Positions 1-9,224 are shown, counted from the first letter of the stretch. The stretch: 64,000 nucleotides of DNA from Bifidobacterium pullorum subsp. gallinarum (GCF_000741215.1 NZ_JGYX01000006.1:1-64000), one strand, 5' to 3'. Made by a program: numbers and translations. Notes: a model not told the origin generated them from the letters alone.

Positions 1-290
1 GGCTACCCGTCGAAGCCTTGGTGGGCCATCACCCCACCAACAAGCTGATAGGACGCGACCCCATCCCATGCCGCAAAAGCTTTCCCAGAATCCCATGCGG
101 TCATCTGGAGCATCCGGCATTACCACCCGTTTCCAGGAGCTATTCCGGTGCATGGGGCAGGTTGGTCACGCATTACTCACCCGTTCGCCACTCTCACCCC
201 GGCGCAAGCGCCAGGGATCCCGTTCGACTTGCATGTGTTAAGCACGCCGCCAGCGTTCATCCTGAGCCAGAATCGAACCCTCCACAAAAA
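1..290 (-). rRNA. rrs: 16S ribosomal RNA, 5' part (cut by window edge)
   Basis: Read on the minus strand, this stretch is the first ~290 nt of a bacterial 16S rRNA. It shows the universal 5' signature (GATTCTGGCTCAGGATGAACG), the CTTAACACATGCAAGTCGAACG block and the GTGGCGAACGGGTGAGTAA block. The variable V1 segment and the leading TTTTTGTGGAGGG are of the bifidobacterial type. The gene runs off the left edge, so the remainder and the 23S/5S genes are outside the window. The mature 5' end is placed at about 287-291 from the known bifidobacterial 5' sequence. Confidence 0.97.
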
Positions 291-451
291 ACCTTGCGAA
301 GACATCCGAACGATGACTCCAAACATAATTGACGAGACCGTTTATAAGGAAAACGATCCACACAAAACCCCGACCCCCATCACAGGCCCCTCGGCCACTC
401 CCAACAAAGGAGCGGGAATCGGACTGGCAATCAAAATGACTCTACAAAGTA

Positions 452-480
452 GTACAAACACGCTCTTGAGTTCTCAAACC
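452..480 (-). promoter_or_regulatory. rRNA leader antitermination-type motif
   Basis: On the minus strand, between the rRNA promoter and the 16S gene, is the conserved actinobacterial rRNA leader sequence GTTTGAGAACTCAA followed by GTGTTTGTAC. Leaders of this type precede rrn operons in Streptomyces, Mycobacterium and Bifidobacterium and include boxA-like antitermination or RNase III processing signals. The function is inferred from position and motif only. Confidence 0.7.
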
Positions 481-545
481 ACCACCGCTCGGCCAACCCG
501 AACCACCCCAGCGGGGCGACCCGCGCCGACCGGCAGCAAGGGAAT

Positions 546-574
546 AACTTACACCAACCCAGCCACCAACGCAA
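546..574 (-). promoter_or_regulatory. putative rrn promoter
   Basis: On the minus strand a -35 element TTGCGT (569-574) and a -10 element TAAGTT (546-551) are separated by 17 bp and point toward the 16S gene. The predicted start near 539 gives a leader of about 250 nt. The DNA upstream (580-740) is strongly biased, with G/T-rich runs on this strand, and contains no plausible gene. Confidence 0.55.
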
Positions 575-742
575 ACCCGACCAAACCAAACACCCCAAAA
601 ACCCCGGAAACACAACCATCCACCGGCGTGTCGCAAACACCCAAAAACCACCATCAAAACCACCGAAACCACCCTCATCGCCACTCTGTGCACCTCGGAA
701 ACTGCCGCCCATCGGCGTGTCACCCTCCCAACACCTCACGTA

Positions 743-874
743 CGTGTCGTCATACAGGAATGACGACACGGCTCCGGAGACACCGTAACGTGTGTGTTGC
801 CAGGCAGAGACGACAACACGCACCCGTAGCCGCCGCCAGACGTACGTGCCGATATATGGAGACGACAACGCGTC
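743..874. repeat. cluster of three palindromic repeat units
   Basis: Unit 1 (743-770) is a perfect 11-bp inverted repeat, CGTGTCGTCAT and ATGACGACACG, with a 6-nt loop. Unit 2 (789-823) has imperfect arms of the same type (CGTGTGTGTTG and CAACACGCAC). Unit 3 (about 841-874) is degenerate but keeps the ACGTACGTG start and the GAGACGACAAC right arm. The same family recurs at 24661-24742. The units lie between the rrn promoter and the sirtuin gene and lack a T-tract, so they do not look like ordinary terminators. Confidence 0.7.
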
Positions 875-901
875 ATCGCGAATCGTGCTAAGCCTGTAGT
901 C

Positions 902-1648
902 ATGAAGAAGATCGCAGTATTGACAGGAGCGGGAATCTCCACATCGGCCGGCATCCCGGACTTCCGCGGGCCGGAAGGCGTGTGGACCAAACACCCCGAG
1001 CAGCAGAGCGTCTATGACATCGACGCGTTCCTCCATGACCAGCAGGCACGCGAATATTCCTGGCGCTGGCAGAAGGAGTCGCCGGTATGGAACGCACAGC
1101 CCGGCGAGGCACACAAAGCGCTGGCCCTCCTTGAACAGGCCGGCATGCTCACACTGCTCGCCACGCAGAACTTCGACGCGCTGCATGAGAAGGCGGGCAA
1201 CACCGACAAGGTGATTGTGAACCTGCACGGCACCATCGGCACCTCGCACTGCATGACATGCCACGCCAAGTACGACACCGCCGACATCATGGATCGGCTG
1301 GATGAACAGCCCGACCCGCACTGCCGTCGCAAGCTGCCGTACCGCGGCAACATGCCCTGCAACGGTCTGATCAAAACCGACGTGGTCTACTTCGGTGAGA
1401 TGCTGCCGGAAGGCGCCATGGAAACGTCGATGAAGCGCGCCTGCGAAGCCGACGAGTTCTGGGTGATCGGCTCCACGCTGGAGGTGTTCCCGGCGGCCTC
1501 GCTCGTACCGGTGGCGGCCCAGGCCGGGGTGCCCATCACCATCATGAACATGGGACGCACACAGTACGATCGGCTGGCCACACGTCTTATCCACGAGGAC
1601 ATCGCCGTGGCGCTGCCTCGTCTGGTCGACGAGACTCTCGCCGAGTGA
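902..1648 (+). CDS. Sir2-family NAD-dependent protein deacylase
   Basis: The product (248 aa) is a bacterial sirtuin that uses NAD+ to remove acyl groups from lysines. Visible are the N-terminal NAD-binding GAGIST and GIPDFRG motifs, the TQNFDALH motif, the catalytic His in VNLHGTIG, a zinc-binding CMTC pair followed by a second Cys pair spread over a longer loop (PHC ... MPC), and the DVVYFGE motif. Length fits the family. The ATG has no visible Shine-Dalgarno sequence, and a -10-like TAAGCC (889-894) lies only 7 nt before it, so the mRNA may be leaderless. It is a single gene, divergent from the rrn operon and convergent with the ThrE-type gene. The acyl preference cannot be told from sequence. 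Confidence 0.93.
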   Translation: MKKIAVLTGAGISTSAGIPDFRGPEGVWTKHPEQQSVYDIDAFLHDQQAREYSWRWQKESPVWNAQPGEAHKALALLEQAGMLTLLATQNFDALHEKAGNTDKVIVNLHGTIGTSHCMTCHAKYDTADIMDRLDEQPDPHCRRKLPYRGNMPCNGLIKTDVVYFGEMLPEGAMETSMKRACEADEFWVIGSTLEVFPAASLVPVAAQAGVPITIMNMGRTQYDRLATRLIHEDIAVALPRLVDETLAE

Positions 1649-1729
1649 GGTTCGCACTACCTCAAGATTCGATCATCGGATGCCGGAATATGGCCGATGC
1701 GCGATTCGATCCCTGAAGTAGTGCGAACC
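1649..1729. terminator. long inverted repeat between convergent genes
   Basis: GGTTCGCACTAC (1649-1660) and GTAGTGCGAACC (1718-1729) form perfect 12-bp arms. The 57-nt interior carries further pairing (CATCGG with CCGATG, plus two GATTCGAT copies). It fills the space between the convergent sirtuin and ThrE-type genes exactly, so a bidirectional terminator is the simplest reading. There is no strong T-tract, and it may instead be a dispersed intergenic repeat. Confidence 0.45.
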
Positions 1730-1730
1730 G

Positions 1731-3425
1731 TCATACGTCATACCGCCAGGATTTATCGGTGATCACCCGGGCCATGGCCAGCCCGATCGGCAGGCACACG
1801 ATGACCATGAATGCGCGGAACGCCCAGTCCAACGCCAGCTGGGTGTCGAACTGCCCCAGGTGGAACATCGCGCGGTACAGATACATGCCCGGCACCATGA
1901 TCACGATGGACGGCACCGTCAGGCAGATACGCGGATAATCCAGGTAGCGCGGCAGCCATCCACGCCGGACCGAGGACCGCCATCCCGCCGCCAGCAGGCC
2001 GGCCAGCAGCGCGCCGACGAAGGCGCCGGCCTCGGCCGGCAACCCATAGTCCACAATGATCAGGCGGAACGTATCGGTGATGGCGCCGATGGTGGCCGCC
2101 ACCAGGCACATGCGCTGCGGGGAGTTGAACAGTATGGAGAATCCCCACACCCCCACAAAGGCGGCCACAAAGCGCAGGCAGTTGTTCAGCAGCGGGTCCA
2201 GCCCCAGCGGCTCGAAGCCTCCCGGGTTCAGATGCACCACAAACGCGGTCATCCAACCGGCCAACGTGGCCATCAGGATGATCGCCAACGTATAGCACAG
2301 CCGCTGAATGCCGGATGGGAAGTCGATCTTGGCTATATCCAGGCCACCGGTGATGAGCGGGAAGCCCGGAATCACGAACAGCATCGCACCGATATAGGCG
2401 GTGTCATGCTGCAACGCCACCGGATCGATCAACCCGATCACGCGCAGCACGCCCGTGCATGCCAGCGCGGCCACGGCCACGCAGACGAAGGTGACGAAGA
2501 ACTGGTTGAGATGCTTGGCGAACAGCCGTCGGCGCAGCCATTGCCCCAGACCGGCGCCGACGAACGCGCCGACCATGTCATAGATGCCGCCGCCCAACAG
2601 GAAGACGAACGCCGCGCAGGCCAGACCGGCAGCCAGTCCCGACTGCCACGGCGCGTACAGCGGTCTGCGACGTTCGATCAGGTCCAGCCGATCATGGACC
2701 TGGCGCACGGTTAGCGCCGGAACCTGCCGCTTCGGGTCGGAAGCGGCGGCGATGTGGTCGAAATGTTCGGCGTATCGTTTGGGCGTACGTTTGGCACGCC
2801 TGCCGTGGCGATCATCGGATGAGGGGGAGTCGCCGTCGGCATCCGGCGCAGGCCCCTCCGCCGATGCCGTCTTCTCCGCCGGCTCGCCTTCCCGTTCGCC
2901 GCCGGCGTCCGATGCCGTCTCCTCCGCCGACGTGCCCCGATGATTCACGCCATCAGCGATCGCCTCGATGACCTCCTGCGCGGTCTCCTGTGCGGCCTGG
3001 TCCTTCTCCACCGCCCTCATCAACGAGGTGCGGGCCTCGGGATCGTCCAGATGCTCGACGAGTTCCTCAGATACCACCGATTGTGCGTGATACACCGACC
3101 CTTTGCCCAGATGGATGTTGAACCAGTCGGCGAAGTGCTCCAACAACCAGATGCGTTCGGTGTTCACACCGGTGGTCGGCAGGTCGATGACCTCGGTGAT
3201 GCGGTTCTTTCCGTCCGTGCAGGTGGCCGCGATATCGGTCAGGTTCACGTCGGCGCGCACGTGCACGCCCAACGGATAGGCCACGCGGTGCATCATCTCA
3301 CGGACCCGGAAGCTGCCGGTTCCCGCGCCCAGGTCCAGCATGCCGACGCGCACGATCACACTGGCTTTGGCGGCGATGCCGGCCTGTGCAACCGGCCGAT
3401 CCCAATCGCGTTCGATGTCCTCCAT
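1731..3425 (-). CDS. threonine/serine exporter family membrane protein (ThrE type)
   Basis: The protein has an N-terminal soluble ThrE/DUF1212-type domain (starting near ASVIVRVGMLDLGAGTGSFR), a charged hydrophilic insertion rich in Glu, Asp and Ser, and a C-terminal region with about ten hydrophobic segments. This is the architecture of ThrE exporters, which move threonine and serine out of the cell. Substrate is inferred from the family only. The start is uncertain: the frame is open to 3581, with alternative starts at 3527 and 3581 and no good Shine-Dalgarno sequence at any of them. I chose the ATG preceding EDIERDW because the conserved domain begins soon after it. The gene is divergent from ppc. 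Confidence 0.8.
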   Translation of the reverse strand: MEDIERDWDRPVAQAGIAAKASVIVRVGMLDLGAGTGSFRVREMMHRVAYPLGVHVRADVNLTDIAATCTDGKNRITEVIDLPTTGVNTERIWLLEHFADWFNIHLGKGSVYHAQSVVSEELVEHLDDPEARTSLMRAVEKDQAAQETAQEVIEAIADGVNHRGTSAEETASDAGGEREGEPAEKTASAEGPAPDADGDSPSSDDRHGRRAKRTPKRYAEHFDHIAAASDPKRQVPALTVRQVHDRLDLIERRRPLYAPWQSGLAAGLACAAFVFLLGGGIYDMVGAFVGAGLGQWLRRRLFAKHLNQFFVTFVCVAVAALACTGVLRVIGLIDPVALQHDTAYIGAMLFVIPGFPLITGGLDIAKIDFPSGIQRLCYTLAIILMATLAGWMTAFVVHLNPGGFEPLGLDPLLNNCLRFVAAFVGVWGFSILFNSPQRMCLVAATIGAITDTFRLIIVDYGLPAEAGAFVGALLAGLLAAGWRSSVRRGWLPRYLDYPRICLTVPSIVIMVPGMYLYRAMFHLGQFDTQLALDWAFRAFMVIVCLPIGLAMARVITDKSWRYDV

Positions 3426-3762
3426 ATCCAACGGGATGGAGTGGGTGTGGTAGTTGCTGACGGCTGTGGCGGTGCCATCATTCTGTGCGCGGCGGAATCT
3501 CACCCTTCCAGTAGTACCGCACGGCATGGCCGAACGCCGGAGCCGCCCGTGACGCGGACCGACGGCGAATACCGGTCGCACGGACTGTACGGTATGCGAA
3601 CGCGTGTCGCCATACGCTCAAGGTCAAGTCGTACAATGAACGAGACAACCGCCGGGCCTGCGGCTTTGGGTTCGCAACGGTCGGCCAACACAACCGCGGA
3701 GGAGCCGCGGATGGCCGACTGACCGAGCAACCGTGGGACGGGGCTAAGGAGGTCCAACATAT

Positions 3763-6510
3763 ATGACAGATAACAATCACGCCATCACCGAGGAATTGGC
3801 CGTTGTGGCACCGATAGGCACGAAGGGGACCGAGGAGCACGAACTGCCGTCCTCGCTGCGCAACAATATGGAACTGTGCCTGCAGATCCTGCGCGAGGTG
3901 CTCAACGAGTTCGATCCCAAGTTGCTGAACATGTTCGACGAGGTCCGTACCGACGCGGTCGAGGCCAGCGCCGAGCATTTCGCCGGATTCCTGGATGATT
4001 CGGATCACGGGAACGAAGGCTTGCGCAAGGCGGTCGAGATCATCGACGCGATGAACCTGCACGATGCCCAGTTGATGGCCCGCGCCTTCACCACGTACTT
4101 CCATCTGGCAAATCTCTGCGAGGAGAATCACCGTGTGTCCGTGCTGCGCCAGCGCGAATCCGAGGTGGATGAGAACCAGGCCGTCGATCCGGTCAACGAG
4201 CTGACCGTGGTCTATCACCAGCTGATCACCGAGATGGGACCGGCCAAGGCCAAGGCCCTGCTGGAGAAGCTTGAGTTCCACCCGGTGTTCACCGCCCACC
4301 CGACCGAGGCCCGGCGCAAGGCGGTGGAAGGCAAGATCCGTCGCATCGCCGAACTGCTGGAGGTGCGCCCGCTGCTGGGCGGCTCCGAGAAGCGCGAGAA
4401 CTATCGTCGCCTGTTCAATGAGATTGACGCGCTGTTCCGCACCTCGCCGATCGAGCACCGCAAGCCGACCCCGGTCGAAGAGGCCAACACGATCATCGAC
4501 ATCTTCGATTCGACCCTATTCGACACGATTCCCCAGGTGTACCGCCGTTTCGACGACTGGCTGCTGGGCGATCAGGCGGGTCTGGTGCCGCCGGCGTGCC
4601 CCGCGTTCTTCCATCCGGGCAGCTGGATCGGTTCGGACCGCGACGGCAACCCGAACGTCACCGCCAAGGTGAGCCGTCAGGTGGCCCGCAACTTCAGCGA
4701 CCATGTGATCGCCGCGTTGGAGGACGCCACCCGCACCGTCGGCAAGAATCTGACGATGGATTCCGAGGCCACGCCCGCCAGTGAGGAGCTTCGTCTGCTG
4801 TGGGGCCGTCAGAAGGAGATGAGCGAGCGGCTCACCCAGAACGCCGACCAGCTCTCCACCAAGGAGCCGCACCGCGCGGTCATGCTGGTCATGGCCGATC
4901 GCCTGCATTACACCATCGCGCGCGACACGGATCTGATGTACCACAGCTGCGAGGATTTCCTGGCCGATCTGAAGATCGTGCAGCGCTCCCTGGCCGCCAG
5001 TGACCCACGTTCGGCCTACGGCCCGCTGCAGGATCTGATCTGGCAGGCCGAAACCTTCGGCTTCCACATGGTGGAGATGGAGTTCCGCCAGCATTCCGTG
5101 GTGCATTCGCGTGCCCTGGAGGACATCCGGGAGCACGGTCTGCACGGCGAGCGCGGCCCGCTGCAGCCGATGACGCAGGAGGTGCTCGACACCTTCCGCG
5201 CCCTGGGCGCCATCCAGAAGCGCAACGGCTTGAAGGCCGCCGGACGGTACATCATCTCGTTCACCAAGTCGGCGCAGAACGTGCGCGACGTGTATGAGCT
5301 CAACCGCCTGGCGTTCTCGAATCCGAAGGATGTGCCGGCCATCGACGTCATCCCGCTGTTCGAGCAGCTGGAGGATCTGCAGAACTCGGTGAACGTGCTT
5401 GACGAGATCATCAAGATCCCGGAGATGCAGGCCCGGCTCAAGGCCACCGGCGGCAAGATGGAGGTCATGCTCGGCTATTCGGATTCCTCGAAGGACGCCG
5501 GCCCGACCACCTCGATCTTCGCGCTGCATGAGACCGAGGGCAAGATCGTTGAATGGGCGGAGCGGAACAACATCGACCTGACGCTGTTCCACGGCCGCGG
5601 CGGCGCCGTCGGCCGCGGCGGCGGCCCGGCGAACCGCGCGGTGCTGGCCCAGCCGAAGGGCTCGGTCAACTGCCGGTTCAAACTCACCGAGCAGGGCGAG
5701 GTCATCTTCGCGCGCTACGGCAACCCGACGCTGGCCGTCCGCCATATCGAGTCGGTCGCGGCCGCCACGCTGCTGCAGTCCGCGCCGAGCATCGAGAAGC
5801 TCAACACCGAGATGACCGAGAAGTACGCGGACATGACCCAGCAGCTCAACGACGCCTCGCATGAGCGCTTCCTCGATCTGCTTGGCACCCCGGACTTCGC
5901 GCCGTGGTTCTCGATCGTCACGCCGCTGACCGAGGTCGGCCTCCTACCGATCGGCTCCCGCCCGGCCAAGCGTGGTCTGGGCGCCAAGTCGCTGGACGAT
6001 CTGCGTACGATCCCGTGGGTGTTCGCATGGGCGCAGGCCCGCATCAACCTGGCCGCCTGGTACGGTCTGGGCACGGCCTGTGAGCAGTTCGGCGATCTGG
6101 ATACGCTGCGTCAGGCGTACAAGGAGTGGCCGCTGTTCTCCACGTTCATCGACAACATCGAGATGTCGATCGCCAAAACCGACGAGCGCATCGCCAAGAT
6201 GTATCTGGCGCTGGACGACCGCGAGGATCTCAACGAGAAGGTGTTGGGCGAGATGGAGCTCACCCGCAAGTGGGTGCTCCGCATCGTCGGCGACGAGTGG
6301 CCGCTGGAGCACCGCCATGTGCTCGGCCAGGCCATCCGCATCCGTTCGCCGTACGTGGACGCACTCTCGCTCACCCAGGTGCTGGCGCTCAAGTCGCTGC
6401 GCCGCCGCGTGGACAAGGAGGAGCTGAGCCAGAGCCAGCAGGCCGGGTTCATCTACCTCATCCTGTGCACCGTGTCAGGCGTCGCAGCCGGCCTCCAGAA
6501 CACCGGCTGA
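3763..6510 (+). CDS. ppc: phosphoenolpyruvate carboxylase
   Basis: PEP carboxylase (915 aa) adds bicarbonate to PEP to form oxaloacetate, the main anaplerotic reaction in bifidobacteria, which lack a complete TCA cycle. The catalytic His motif VFTAHPTEARR, the glycine-rich FHGRGGAVGRGGGPA loop and the C-terminal QNTG that closes the active site are all present, and the length is typical. The ATG follows a strong AAGGAGGT Shine-Dalgarno sequence. A possible -10 (TACAAT, 3632-3637) would give a leader of about 120 nt. A strong terminator follows the stop codon. Codon use is uniform with the neighbours. Confidence 0.97.
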   Translation: MTDNNHAITEELAVVAPIGTKGTEEHELPSSLRNNMELCLQILREVLNEFDPKLLNMFDEVRTDAVEASAEHFAGFLDDSDHGNEGLRKAVEIIDAMNLHDAQLMARAFTTYFHLANLCEENHRVSVLRQRESEVDENQAVDPVNELTVVYHQLITEMGPAKAKALLEKLEFHPVFTAHPTEARRKAVEGKIRRIAELLEVRPLLGGSEKRENYRRLFNEIDALFRTSPIEHRKPTPVEEANTIIDIFDSTLFDTIPQVYRRFDDWLLGDQAGLVPPACPAFFHPGSWIGSDRDGNPNVTAKVSRQVARNFSDHVIAALEDATRTVGKNLTMDSEATPASEELRLLWGRQKEMSERLTQNADQLSTKEPHRAVMLVMADRLHYTIARDTDLMYHSCEDFLADLKIVQRSLAASDPRSAYGPLQDLIWQAETFGFHMVEMEFRQHSVVHSRALEDIREHGLHGERGPLQPMTQEVLDTFRALGAIQKRNGLKAAGRYIISFTKSAQNVRDVYELNRLAFSNPKDVPAIDVIPLFEQLEDLQNSVNVLDEIIKIPEMQARLKATGGKMEVMLGYSDSSKDAGPTTSIFALHETEGKIVEWAERNNIDLTLFHGRGGAVGRGGGPANRAVLAQPKGSVNCRFKLTEQGEVIFARYGNPTLAVRHIESVAAATLLQSAPSIEKLNTEMTEKYADMTQQLNDASHERFLDLLGTPDFAPWFSIVTPLTEVGLLPIGSRPAKRGLGAKSLDDLRTIPWVFAWAQARINLAAWYGLGTACEQFGDLDTLRQAYKEWPLFSTFIDNIEMSIAKTDERIAKMYLALDDREDLNEKVLGEMELTRKWVLRIVGDEWPLEHRHVLGQAIRIRSPYVDALSLTQVLALKSLRRRVDKEELSQSQQAGFIYLILCTVSGVAAGLQNTG

Positions 6511-6525
6511 TCCGGATAGCGTAAG

Positions 6526-6585
6526 CGAAGGCCCCGTGGGCCCGGGATCGTCATGTTCGACGACCTGCCGCCCACGGGGCCTTCG
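6526..6585. terminator. bidirectional terminator between ppc and alpha-galactosidase gene
   Basis: Perfect 16-bp arms CGAAGGCCCCGTGGGC (6526-6541) and GCCCACGGGGCCTTCG (6570-6585) surround a 28-nt loop. The hairpin sits 15 nt after the ppc stop and 10 nt before the convergent gene's stop, so it can serve both. Confidence 0.85.
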
Positions 6586-6595
6586 TTGTTCCGGA

Positions 6596-8746
6596 TCAGA
6601 CCCGCACGATCTCGATCAGACGGATCGTCTCGGGATGGCAACGGGGGATGCGCACGCCGATCGTGCCCAAGGCCGCGCCGGTGATGGTGGCGTCCGGACC
6701 CAACGGGCCCGACTCCGGCAGAGGATCCCAGTCGCGGCGGGACGCCTCCCGCAATACGTCCTCGGGGTCCTCGGCCACCGGCCCCGCCCACCGCAGCCGG
6801 TAACGCGCCTTCGGGTCCAGGCCGGGGACACGCAGCCACACGCCACGGTTGGACGGCGACTCCTCGTATTGCACGTGGGCGATGATCGCCCGGGAGGCGT
6901 CATCGGCGACGACGCCGTGCGCCATCACGCCCGGATCGGTTACGTCCAGCCGCACGACGCGCTCGGAGTGCAGGAAGTCGCGTTCCTGCTTGTACCAGGC
7001 GATCCACTGCGCGATCCGTGCCAGATCGGATTCGCTGGCCTGCCGGATGTCCCACTCGATGCCGAAGGAACCGAACACGGCCGTTGCGGCGCGGAAGTCC
7101 AAGGTGTAGGTGCGTCCGGTCTGGTGCGACGTGGTGGCGGAGATATGCATGCCCATGTATTCGGGGGCCACGGTCTGCACGGTCCACCGCTGGATGCGTT
7201 GACGGGACAGGGCATCGGTCATGTCCGAGGTCCAGACGCGCTCGACGTGCTCGATGACGCCCAGATCGATGCGGCCGCCGCCCGACGCGCAGGATTCCCA
7301 CTGGATGTTCGGGAAGCGCCCGCGCAGCGTGTCCAGGAGGCGGTAGTAGGCGACCGTCTGCTCGTGCACGGCGGGGGCGCCGCCGCGCGCGTTCGTGCCG
7401 GCTTCGAGCAGGTCGCGGTTGTGGTCCCACTTGACGTAGTCCACGCCGCATTCCTCCAACACCGCGCTGATCTGTTCGAACACGTGAGCGAAGGCGTCGG
7501 GATTCGTCAGGTCGAGCACCTGCTGATTGCGATGCGGCAATGGCAGACGACCGGTGGTTTGCAGCACCCAGTCAGGGTGCTCACGGTACAGGTCGGAGTC
7601 GGGGTTGACCATCTCCGGCTCGAACCACAGACCGAACTGCATGCCGTGGTCGTGAATGGCGTCGGCGAGCGGCTTCAAGCCATCCGGCCAGACGCTGGGG
7701 TCGACCCACCAGTCGCCCAGTCCGGCGGTGTCCGTGCGGCGGGCATGGAACCAGCCGTCGTCGAGCACGAACCGCTCGACACCCAGACGCGCGGCCCTGC
7801 CGACCAGGTCCAGCACCACGTCGGGGTCCTGATCGAAGTACAGCGCCTCCCACACGTTCAGCGTCACCGGCTGGCTGGCCGGGTGCGCGGGCAGCGAACG
7901 CTCCCAGGCGTGCAGACTGTGCGCCACGCCGTCCAGGCCGTCGTTGCAGGCGGTGATCACGATCCACGGCGTCGTGTACGTGTCACCGGTGGTCAGGACC
8001 ACCTCGCCCGGTTGCAGCAGCTCACCGGCGAACACCGCGGTTCCGTCCTCGGTGATGCGGTCGACGGCCAGCACCGTGTTGCCGCTCCACGCCGGCTGCA
8101 CGCCGAGCATGGAACCGGAGCCGAAGCAGAAGCCTTCGGTGCCCGCAATCAGCGCGGTACCTTCGAAGCTGGGCTTGCCGCGGCGGAACTCGCGCACCCA
8201 GGTGCCGTCGGCGACCCGGTGGCGCTGGGGCTGGCGCTCGTTCTCATGCCGGCCGGTGAAGTCGATGAATTCGTTCTGGTCGTCGCGCAGGGGAACGCAG
8301 ACCTCCAGCCCGTCGACCACATAGCTGCCGGGGCAGACGTTGGTCAGCGCATGGCGGATGCGCAGGGACCCGCCGACCATGGGTTCGATCTCGGTGGTCA
8401 GGGACAGACCGGCGTTCACGTCGTGCGCGGTCATGGACAACCTGCCGCCGTCGACCGCAGGGGCGTGATCCAGGATGAATCGGGGCGACCAGTCCAATCC
8501 GGTGGCCACATCGCCATCGTCGGATATGACGCGGTGCCCCCGCAACGAGGGGCGACCGTACAGTCCCAGCGCATGCTCCGCCAACAGCGGCGTACGGCGG
8601 GGCGTCTGCCGGGGCAGCCCGTGGTAGGCGGCCGGATCGGTGCAGCTGACGACGGCCAGGACGTCCGGCAAATCGTCGCCGGCGGTGGCGTCGTCCAGGA
8701 TGATGCGGGTGATGGGGGAGTCGGTGATGATGGAGGGGAACAACAT
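6596..8746 (-). CDS. alpha-galactosidase, GH36 family
   Basis: This 716-aa cytoplasmic enzyme hydrolyses terminal alpha-galactosides such as melibiose, raffinose and stachyose. The GH36 signature YVKWDHNRDL carries the catalytic nucleophile Asp (around residue 437). The CASGGGRIDLG motif and the WTSDMTDAL segment with the acid/base Asp (around 505) follow. The fold order, an N-terminal beta-sandwich then the TIM barrel, fits the family, as does the length. The ATG follows AAGGA with about 6 nt spacing. Directly upstream lie fragments of an ABC sugar permease and a LacI regulator, so this gene looks like the surviving part of a galactoside-utilisation locus. No transporter remains nearby. Confidence 0.95.
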   Translation of the reverse strand: MLFPSIITDSPITRIILDDATAGDDLPDVLAVVSCTDPAAYHGLPRQTPRRTPLLAEHALGLYGRPSLRGHRVISDDGDVATGLDWSPRFILDHAPAVDGGRLSMTAHDVNAGLSLTTEIEPMVGGSLRIRHALTNVCPGSYVVDGLEVCVPLRDDQNEFIDFTGRHENERQPQRHRVADGTWVREFRRGKPSFEGTALIAGTEGFCFGSGSMLGVQPAWSGNTVLAVDRITEDGTAVFAGELLQPGEVVLTTGDTYTTPWIVITACNDGLDGVAHSLHAWERSLPAHPASQPVTLNVWEALYFDQDPDVVLDLVGRAARLGVERFVLDDGWFHARRTDTAGLGDWWVDPSVWPDGLKPLADAIHDHGMQFGLWFEPEMVNPDSDLYREHPDWVLQTTGRLPLPHRNQQVLDLTNPDAFAHVFEQISAVLEECGVDYVKWDHNRDLLEAGTNARGGAPAVHEQTVAYYRLLDTLRGRFPNIQWESCASGGGRIDLGVIEHVERVWTSDMTDALSRQRIQRWTVQTVAPEYMGMHISATTSHQTGRTYTLDFRAATAVFGSFGIEWDIRQASESDLARIAQWIAWYKQERDFLHSERVVRLDVTDPGVMAHGVVADDASRAIIAHVQYEESPSNRGVWLRVPGLDPKARYRLRWAGPVAEDPEDVLREASRRDWDPLPESGPLGPDATITGAALGTIGVRIPRCHPETIRLIEIVRV

Positions 8747-8754
8747 GTCGAGTC

Positions 8755-8996
8755 CTTGTTGTGATGGCCGGCGGGATGCCGGCGGAGACCAGCTTGTTGC
8801 CGCGCGTCTGGCGACGGGCGAGCGGGTAGGCGGCCGCCGCGCCGACCAGGCAGGTGATGACGGTGGAGCACAGGGTGATGATCACGCTGTTGACGATGGC
8901 CTTGAGGATGCCGCCGTCGGTGATAGCCGTGGCGAAGTTGCTCCATTCGAAGTCGAAGCGCAGGAACAGCGAGCTGGACAGGTCGTCCGACGGCTT
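8755..8996 (-). pseudogene. ABC sugar permease remnant (MalG-like, internal fragment)
   Basis: On the minus strand about 80 codons read as the middle of a MalG-family permease: FEWSNFATAITDGGILKAIV, a hydrophobic helix (SVIITLCSTVITCLVGAAAA), then the YPLARRQTRGNKLVSAGIP segment typical of the end of its second helix. The first membrane helix and everything after the early part of the gene are missing. The fragment abuts the alpha-galactosidase ribosome-binding site on one side and a LacI fragment on the other. Such permeases normally import oligosaccharides with a second permease and a binding protein, none of which is present. Confidence 0.75.
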
Positions 8997-8999
8997 CGA

Positions 9000-9114
9000 G
9001 GAGGCGCAGATCGCCCGCTGCGCCATCGACGCGGCGCTGCGCCCGGACACCACCCCGGACGTGCAGCTCGTCCCCGCCAAACTGATCGTCCGCCGATCCT
9101 GCGGATGTCGGTGA
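9000..9114 (+). pseudogene. LacI-family regulator remnant (C-terminal end)
   Basis: About 38 codons on the plus strand end in VQLVPAKLIVRRSCGCR, the typical C-terminal strand and tail of LacI-type sugar repressors, preceded by a helix like those that close the effector-binding domain. No helix-turn-helix or effector domain is found upstream. Instead the sequence runs directly into the oppositely oriented permease fragment, so a deletion joined the two. Assignment rests on a short motif. Confidence 0.6.
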
Positions 9115-9151
9115 CGGGCCATCCGGCTCACGAATCCCCAAATCATTCGAG

Positions 9152-9214
9152 TTCTAACATGTTAACGGCGAATCCTAACATGTTAGAACTCCCGTTAACG
9201 GAATGATAGCGAAG
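9152..9214. repeat. 63-bp direct repeat, copy 1 (3' of the AlbA-type gene)
   Basis: This copy carries two perfect TAACATGTTA palindromes (9155-9164 and 9176-9185) spaced 21 bp, two helical turns, and ends in CGTTAACGG and TGATAGCG. It matches 10917-10979 in the same orientation with about ten to twelve differences. It lies about 10 nt beyond the stop of the gene between the two copies. Confidence 0.85.
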
Positions 9215-9224
9215 ACACGTAGCA

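Noticed and set aside
431..1657. 408-codon minus-strand frame across the sirtuin gene and rrn upstream region
   Set aside because: Covers the sirtuin gene in antisense and the rRNA promoter region; no coding character.
6536..8764. 742-codon plus-strand open frame over the alpha-galactosidase gene
   Set aside because: Antisense shadow of a GH36 gene with all catalytic motifs on the other strand.
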